A DNA stretch of 64,000 nt from assembly GCA_039583875.1 (NCBI GenBank), contig CM077150.1:50606261-50670260 (forward strand), given 5' to 3'. The DNA is from Platanthera guangdongensis (taxonomy: Eukaryota > Streptophyta > Magnoliopsida > Asparagales > Orchidaceae). Shown piece by piece: positions 56,917 to 64,000 of the stretch (its first letter is position 1; the number at the start of each line of letters is the position of its first letter). The notes under the pieces were generated by a model, which searched no databases, was not told where the DNA came from, and saw nothing but the letters and a program-made list of their open reading frames with translations. The position numbers and the translations under genes are program-made.

Positions 56917-59040
56917 TGAAAGTGAGTGTTAGATCAGAAATACTCTAGAGGGGGCGGGGGTGAATAGAGTATTCTTAAATATTATTAACAGCTATTACAG
57001 CTTTTGTTGTAACTTAAAAGTGCAGAAATTAATAGATTAGCAAACAATAAAACTAAAGCACAATCACTATAAGAACATAAGAAAATGAGGCAACTAGACG
57101 ACACAAGAATTTTATAGTGGTTCCCCAACCTGGGTACATCCACTCTTCTACCACCCTTGGTATGAATCCACTCAGGTTTTTGATCAGGTGGCTGACACCA
57201 ATGAGCTTTTGATTAGGTGCTCAAAAACCAACCCAAGTCTTTTGATCAGGAGACTTGCAACCAAGGAATCACTTTTGAAGGGAGATGACAACCCTTTACA
57301 GAGGTGGGGGTGAGAGATGATTTTGTCTTCTCTTTCTCAATATACAACTGAGAAGACTGTGGATTTGATTATAGCTTAAGGCTCCCCCTGAGATGTAGAA
57401 TGGATCAGGGAAAACTAAGAGCCAAGCTTCAGGGTGATAGGTCTTCAAACTGAATCCTTGACCAGAAGTCTTCAGGAACGTCTTTGACAGATTGAACTGA
57501 AGTTGTTCTTTTGAAGTGTCCCAGAGTAACTTGAAGAAAGAAGACTCTTGATATAAGTATTGTTGTTGTTCTTCTTCAAGTGCTGATGAGCTTCTGGTCA
57601 AGAACTTCTGTGTATCAGAAAAATGCTTCTTCTTTGATAGAGCAGATTATTCAAGATTGGATGTTTGTCTGTAATCTCTGTGTACTTCTCAGTAAGCTAT
57701 GCTCTGTGTGAAGCTTTTTCAATTGTACTTGATTCTCTTCTGTAAGTCTGTATGTCCCTGTGTGTGCATTATTACTTTTCTTCTCTATGATTTGAAAATT
57801 TGAATGCATCTGCAATTAATGCTGACAACCTTGAGAATAATCGGCATTAATTTATTTCCCCAACTGTCCCATGGAAAAACGGCAAACAATAATCCTGGAG
57901 AAGACCATAATTAATGCAGCTTCTAACAGTTATAATCAGAGAATGTTAGAGCATTAATTACTCAGGAATTATCGCATTAGAGTGGGGACAGAAGGCCGGA
58001 AATAACTAAGTCTGGAATTGTCGAACAGTTGGCAGAATTTGTCGAACTGAGTACAAAGTTCGTCGAGCTGAGATGTTGTATTCATCGACCAGATGGCTTC
58101 TGTTCATCGAGCTGAGTTCCATGATCGTCGAGCTGGAAACTGAACTGCTGTCTCTTTTGATCTTTGCCTATTCGTCGAGCTGGTAAATATGTTCGTCGAC
58201 TGGAGTTCAGCAATTATTCTGGAGTTGTCAAATATCCTGTGTCGACACAATTACTCCTGTGTGTCGACATAAGTCTTCTGTGTGGTGTCGACATAGCCTT
58301 TCCATAATGTCGACTGATGATCTTGGTGTCGACACAAGTTCTTCTAGTGTCGACTTAGTTGGTGTCGACATATGCTCTAAGTGTCGACACAAGTCTTCTG
58401 GTTCCAGAATTCGTCGGTCAGAGAACTGAGTTCGTCGACCTGAGACTAGAGAACATAGTCTCGACAGAATGCTGTGATAGTCCATAGATTCGTCGACCAA
58501 AGAATAGTGTTCGTCGAGCTAAGTCTGGAGAACCTTGAATTCGTCGAGCTGAAAATGATTCTGGACTTAGAGAAAATTTGATAAACCTCTGGCAATAGAG
58601 TTGAAGTGAAAGTCCAGAAATATTCGAGCAAAGAATGAAGTTCGTCGACCTGAGAACTAAGTTCGTCGACCTGAGTCTAGAGAACAGTCTGGACTTAGAA
58701 TTCTGAAGGTGGAATCCAAGGATCATTGATCTGTGACTGAAGTTCGTCGAGCTCAGCTCAGAGAAAATATCTCTAAGATCGTCGAGCTGAGAACGACTAT
58801 CGTCGACCTGTGTTTGACGAACGTCGAACTAATTTTACTTAGTCTCATGGGAAATCTCTGAATCTTTAGGAAAACTCTATGTCTTGAGTCTCTGGCAGTC
58901 TGATGATGACTTGCCCATGTGATGTTGTTACTTAGGACTTGGCCTATACTCTAGGACACAACTTTGACCTTGGCTATACATGTTGGGTCACATCATCCTA
59001 AGTTAGTGAGCCTAGCCGAAATCAAACTAGGGATCCAACA
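56917..59040 (-). repeat. TE-J 3' LTR (2124 bp)
   Basis: In element sense starts TGTTGGATCCC and ends CACTTTCA. It resembles the TE-F LTR. The U3 array (about 58020-58830) has TCGTCGA units plus a cluster of GTGTCGACA palindromes (58239-58400). Confidence 0.9.
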
Positions 59041-59226
59041 ATCTCCCCCTATTTGGGTGAGGTCACTAATAGACTCAAAACAGAAACTTAAAGTAAACAA
59101 AGCAGGAAAAAGATATATCTGGCAGAGATAATTGACACATGCAGCAGATATATTTACACAAAAAGCTTTGTTCAGACAAAATGAAATAGTTTAAGATAGA
59201 AAAATAGAAATAAGATGGTTCATATT
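59041..59226 (-). other. TE-J polypurine tract and 3' UTR
   Basis: CCCAAATAGGGGGAGAT on the minus strand (59041-59057) precedes the LTR. The rest is non-coding. Confidence 0.85.
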
Positions 59227-62209
59227 TCACGTCTTCTGCTTCTTCTCATGATGCTTTGCATCCTTGCCCGTGTCTCCTGTCTTGGTAAAGACTATTTCCC
59301 TGTTTGGATTTAAAGCTTGTTCCATAGTTTTTGTCATGTCAGCAGCCCCTATAATCTTCAGAGATATAGCTCTAGGGACCACTGCTTCAGGATGTAATTT
59401 CATATAATCATCAACATTAAAAATTTTGTTAGCCTTTTCAAACCTTTTCAGTTCTTCTCTCCTATATTTGGATATTGTAGTGTATTCAGAAGCATCCTTC
59501 CCTTCAGCCTTTGCCTTATTGATCATAGAGAGGCCTACTAGTTCCTGTAACCTAGCTATTTTAGCTGTGTTGGCTATTTCTGGATCTTCATAAGGAAAAG
59601 TAGGAGAGGGTCGTCTTTTAGGACTTTCATCTTGTTGATGTTGTTGCTGCTTATGTTGTTGTTACTGTTGATGTTGCTGTTGATGTTGATGTTGATGTTA
59701 TTGTTGCTGCTGATGTTGTTTTTGCTGTTGATGTTGTTGTTGATGTTGTTTTCCTGAGGGTTGTTGCCTGCGCTGGCTGCTTTCATGATGAGGTCTCCCT
59801 TGATGTCTTTGATATGTTTGAATGGGGGGGCAGACCTTTGAGAACTAGAACCAGAAGCAGCAGCTGTAGGAGGAGGAGGTGGTGGATCTTTTCTATACCT
59901 TTGAACTGGTGGAGGTGAATACCTTCTACTCTTCTTCCTTTCCTTTTGCTGATTCTTAGATAGCCATATCCATGCTAGCATCCCTTTGTATGGAATTATC
60001 TTTTGAAGAATATAGTACGGGGTGTCATTGTTTGGATTAGTCTTAGGAGCAGGAGGAGGCGAAGCTTTTATTTCTTTTGATACTTGCTTCTTCTTCTTTG
60101 TATCCTCCTCATCTGAATCCTCATCCTCATCTTCATCATCATCATTGTCAGAACCATGAGGGTTATCATATAGGTCATCCAGAGCTTTCAAAGCTTTAGC
60201 AGAAATAGCAGGCTTTTTTGGAGCAAGAGCAGGAGTTACAATAAGAATTAGAGTTTCAATAGGAGTTGGAGGAGAAGCTACACAAAAATCAGAACTAACT
60301 TGGACAGAGCTTTCAGCTGCTGCCTTATTTTCATCTATAATATCAGCCAAGATCAGTTCATCTAGATCTGGCATGGGAGAGTCATCCATTACAAAAGTTG
60401 GTGCTGAAGATATTATTGAAGAAAATGGAACAACCACTACTTCTGGAAGTTGAGTGACTACTGGATGTATAATAGCAAAACTGTCCCTAAGTTGCTTAAC
60501 AAATTCTGAAGAGATGGGGGAACTGTATGGTATAATAGCCAAGGATGGCTCAGTGATCTCAGCTGGAAGGTAATGCATATGTACAATATCAAAAATACTC
60601 AACAAATGTTCTAAATTAACTGTGGGATTAAGAATGAAATCACCAACAATATTAGGCTCTTCAGAGTCTGAGTCATGAAAATCCATATCAGTTTCAATAA
60701 AATCAATCAAATCTTTATCTATGTATTCTGTACACACTGCTGTTGTTGCTGAAGCTGGAGCATCTGCTGCTGGAGCTGAAGCCTCTGGAGCTGTAGCTGC
60801 TGCTTCATCATCAGGCATCTCCCCCTGCCTTGTTTCAGTGGGAACTGAGGCCAGGCCCCTGGCTGAGTATGGGGCTGTAGAAAGAGCAGAGATTTTGTTA
60901 GAGAGAGAGGAGATGGTGGTAGCAAGAGGTGTAATGGCCTCTGCCATAAGGGACTTGAGGAGGGGAGTGATTATGGAAATGATGGAAGATATGGTGGAGG
61001 GGTCCAGTGATGGAATGGTAGATTGTGTTGCAGAAGATGTAGAAGTGGGAACTATGGGAGGGGTAGAAAGTGGAGCATCAATTATATGAACATCTGTAGG
61101 GATGGCCGATGTTGATGGGGATGGATGGGTGGTATCTTGTATAATGGTATCTGTTGGTAGATGGTAAGATGGTATTGAAGAGAGATGTGGGGGAAGAGGA
61201 GATTGTGGTGGTGTAGGAATGTAGGTGTCATGGGGGGAATCAGGAGGTGTTGGTGGTTGATTATCTTGAAGAGGGGAAGATGGAATGTCAGTGATGTCAA
61301 TTGGTGGAGATGGAGCTGGTGAAGCATGTTGAGATTGGGGTGTTGAAGAAATAATAGGAGAGGAAGGAATTTTTGTTGCTGGAAGGGGGGCTGGAAGAGA
61401 TGGTGGTGTTGGATGAAGCTCTTCAGCAGGTGGGGGAGTGGCTTTAACAGCCCTGGTGCCTTTAGAAGCAGGGGTGGAAGAGGGAGAAGCCTTGTTTGGA
61501 TTGGTTATTGTCCTCTCCCACCTGCCAAATAAGCAATATGTGAGCCTTTTACAAGCATTGATGAATATGGTCTGGGAGACCAGTGATTTAGCAGCTTTCT
61601 CCTTGAGGAAGATTCCTAGGATCCTTCCAAAATATACTTCTTTCTTATTATTTTTCTTCTTTATCAGATCAAAGAGGATCTAAGCCTAGTCCACTTGATT
61701 TTTATTTATTTCTGCACAAATGACCAAGAACTGATGCCTTGTGATGTAGTCATGGGCAGTATGCTTGCCAAACAAGACCTTCCCAATAATGTCTGCCAGA
61801 AACTTGTATGCTGCAGAAAGATGCTTTTTCAACAATTATTTGGGTTGTCACCAGCATAACCCATCAGATTTAGCATCATATCAAACTCTTCAGAATCAAT
61901 TTCTAATTCCTCTTCGTCATTTGTCAAACCAAAGATTTCAGTTAAAATTGCAGGAGTTAAGGAGACAGTGTTACCTGCGATTGATCCTGTTATAGTATTG
62001 TCTTCAGAAGTGGATGAACTATAGACCCATTCTCTGATTTCTGTTCCTACCAACTTTATCCTTGTAGTCATCAGGTTCTTCAGATTCTGTTCTTCCAGAA
62101 GTTCCAGAATATATAGGAAGATTGGATCCGAGTGCTGGAACGATTCAAAGTCGACATCAAATCCAGTGTCAAACTTCATAGCGGCTAGAGCTCCTGCTGG
62201 AATCGTCAT
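59227..62209 (-). pseudogene. TE-J env-like gene, long open blocks, frameshifted
   Basis: ATG at 62209-62207. The N-terminal domain (61829-62209) reads MKFDTGFDVDFESFQHSD and MTTRIKLVG, followed by decayed frames and a Pro/Ser/Thr-rich part. The block 59574-60947 stays open for 457 codons: DFIETDMDF, DFILNPTVNLEHLL, MDDSPMPDLDELILAD, an acidic run then KKKKQVSKE, RSRRYSPPPVQRYRKD, and a (CAACAT)n-type stretch at 59630-59760. The last block (59227-59526) has KYRREELKRFEKANK. It is close to TE-F over all blocks. No signal peptide or membrane helix is seen. Confidence 0.85.
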
Positions 62210-62605
62210 GGAATCACCTGCAAAAGAGACACAAAGACGGCGATCAAGTGCAAAAGAATAGAAAGCGCGGGACGGAGGTCAAAGAAAACCTAAATATAGG
62301 GTTTTCAAGAATATGAATCGACAGACTTCGTTCCATGAAGATAAAACTAATTCTTTGAACTGAGATCGACGAAATAATTTGGACTGAAATAATTCGTCGA
62401 TATTATCCAGAAGAATTGAAGACAGTTCGTCAAACTCCGTTTGACGATTATCTTCTGAAGCAAGTTCGTCGAACTCCGTTCGATGAAACTTGTTTCACTC
62501 ATAGAGAGTTCGTCGATCTTCATTCGACGAATATCTCTCAAACTTCCCCAGTTCGTCAAACTCCATTCGACGAACTTTGGAAAATTCGTCGAGTGGAGAC
62601 AGAAA
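62210..62605 (-). repeat. TE-J pol-env spacer: hairpins and candidate splice acceptor
   Basis: Hairpins of TTCGTCGA-N7-TCGACGAA type, e.g. TTCGTCGA-TCTTCAT-TCGACGAA near 62508-62530 and others at 62395-62590. On the minus strand GTGTCTCTTTTGCAG ends at 62218, 8 bases before the env-like ATG. A 92-codon alternative frame across the array is probably a by-product of the repeats. Confidence 0.8.
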
Positions 62606-62957
62606 TCAAATAAAGTCTTCTCCATTGATCATTCCATGTTGATTCATAAAGAACATATGATTTCTCTCATCCAGAGGTTTGATGAATATATCAGCCCTTT
62701 GTAAATTATTGTAGATATAGACAAGCTTGATTCTATTTTTTTCTACACACTTTCTAATGAAATGATGTATTATATAAATATGTTTTGTTCTACAATGGTG
62801 AACTGGATTCTGGGCTATGGCTACAACACATGTATTATCACAGAGTAGGGTTGAATTATTTAAGTTGAACCCATAATCTAGTAGCTGATTTTGTATCCAA
62901 AGCATCTGTGAAGAACAGCTGCCTACTGCAATATATTCTGCTTTAGCAGTTGAGGTT
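62606..62957 (-). pseudogene. TE-J RNase H (pol end), cut by TE-K
   Basis: Reads TSTAKAEYIAVGSCSSQMLW, LLCDNTCVVAIAQN, RTKHIYIIHHFIRK and ADIFIKPLDERNH to the stop at 62606-62608. The remaining pol lies beyond TE-K, outside the window. Confidence 0.9.
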
Positions 62958-64000
62958 TGTTGGAACACCCTATTGCTAATTTGGGTCAGGATCACTATGT
63001 CCTTAGGAAACCTGTTTTTGACCTCCTATATAGATCTAAAGGTCAATTAGATTTGAGTCTAAGGGTTAGTAGTTAGGTTTGGAAGCTGCCCTCAAGACCA
63101 AGGTTTTTCAGTTTGGATACTAAGTCATATCGTCGAGCTCAGTACGACGAATCGTCGAACTCCAATCGACGATCGTCTAGCTCAACTTCGACGGATCTTC
63201 GATCTCCATTCGACGATCACTGAGCTCAACTTCAACAAATCGTCGAACTCCACTCGACGATCTTCGAGCTCAGTTCGACGATCTTGACTCAGTATTGATT
63301 CTCTATCTCTGAGCTCAGTTCGACGATAGTTGAGCTCAGATCGACGATCTTTGTTGTTGTATAAGTCCAAATCGCTGAGCTCAGTTCGACGATAGCAGAG
63401 CTCAGTTCGACGTTTTTCTGAAGAGTTAAAGGATTTTCAAGATAAAAATTCAGAACAGTTTAGGAGGTATTCAGCAATTAATTCAGAAGATTTTCTAGCC
63501 GTTTTCATTTATTCTGGACCAAGTTTCAAGGGATTATCAAGGAATGTTTCTTTGGAATTTCCCCCAGAAGACAATTGCAATTAAGGAAGTCAATTAATGA
63601 TAGACCAACAGCTATTCTATACAGAGGATTATTTTCTATTCAGAACCAGGGAATAAAATTCAAGATTTTTGAATCTCTCAATACACACAATACAGACAAG
63701 AAGAACAACAAAAAATATTCTCTGGAACAACATCTTTCTCAACACCAACTGTTCACAAGAGAAAGAGCTGTAGACATTCTCTGTCCAAAAAGAATTCATA
63801 CAGAACACACATCCAAGGAGATCAATCTTCTGAAATCTTCAGATCTCTTGTGATTCAAGTGTTCAAGGCCAACATAATTCAAAGACTCCATACACCTAAC
63901 ATTTCAGCTGTTGCTGAAATTATCATTTGCTGGAGATCAACTTCTGAAGGCCTATCACCCTACAGCAAAGCTTCATTTCCTGAACATCTCAAGAACTCAG
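62958..64000 (+). repeat. TE-K: LTR of a SIRE-like element (window ends inside it)
   Basis: Starts TGTTGGAACACCC. AGGTT at 62953-62957 is the flanking 5-mer. The U3 array at about 63130-63420 includes ATCGTCGA (63151-63158), loop ACTCCAA, TCGACGAT (63166-63173). Whether it is the 5' LTR of a full element or a solo LTR cannot be told. Confidence 0.85.

Noticed and set aside
62347..62625. 92-codon frame across the TE-J pol-env spacer, with a similar piece in TE-F (39432-39656)
   Set aside because: The hairpin repeats lack stops in this frame by composition. Similarity follows from shared repeats and no domain is seen.
1..64000. Host protein-coding genes, tRNA or rRNA genes
   Set aside because: Every long frame or conserved stretch fell inside an LTR element; nothing resembling a cloverleaf or rRNA was seen.

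Overview
The window is a block of nested LTR retrotransposons from a flowering-plant nuclear genome. Evidence: primer-binding sites matching plant initiator-Met tRNA (TGGTATCAGAG), Copia elements of the SIRE/Maximus type with an extra 'env-like' gene after pol, and a Ty3/gypsy element with Tekay/Del-type pol and chromodomain. I found no host gene, tRNA, rRNA or CRISPR array. Element boundaries come from TG...CA LTR ends, primer-binding sites, polypurine tracts (PPT) and target-site duplications (TSD). The species cannot be named from this sequence.

Layout (names are mine). 1-97: end of an LTR whose element lies to the left. TE-A (Copia, SIRE-like, +): 98-2174 and 9331-14900. TE-B (Ty3/gypsy, -): 2175-9325, inserted in TE-A between RT and RNase H. 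TE-C (Copia/SIRE, -): 14901-17364, 26862-27471 and 45629-50326; its env-like gene is cut by TE-A. TE-D (Tekay chromovirus, -): 17365-26856, inserted in TE-C; young, coding-intact, LTRs nearly identical. TE-E (non-autonomous Ty3/gypsy, +): 27472-32285 and 44582-45623, inserted in the TE-C integrase. TE-F (Copia/SIRE, +, 12.3 kb, complete but decayed): 32286-44576, inserted in the 3' LTR of TE-E. TE-G (Copia, -): 50353 to about 52857. TE-H (Copia, +): about 52858-56309. TE-I (LTR piece, +): 56310-56916. TE-J (Copia/SIRE, -): 56917-62957. TE-K (LTR, +): 62958-64000. Nesting orders are C>E>F, C>D, C>A>B and H>I>J>K.

Most pol genes carry stops, frameshifts or breaks. The exceptions are TE-D, whose gag and 3.4-kb pol are open, and the 604-codon ORF of TE-E. 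The env-like genes of TE-F and TE-J keep long open stretches.

Three points stand out. (1) In TE-D the gag and pol frames do not overlap. A 76-nt GT...AG intron candidate (23112-23187, - strand) would fuse Gag to Pol in frame, so splicing could set the Gag:Gag-Pol ratio. (2) The U3 regions of the Copia families, and their gag-pol and pol-env spacers, carry arrays of short inverted repeats. Two unrelated motif families share one design: 8-12 bp arms around a 7-nt loop. TE-A uses a palindrome spaced about every 20 bp, and TE-D uses a 101-bp tandem repeat with a hairpin showing a compensatory base-pair change. (3) In four Copia elements a polypyrimidine-CAG splice-acceptor-like sequence lies just before the env-like start codon, suggesting a spliced subgenomic env-like mRNA.
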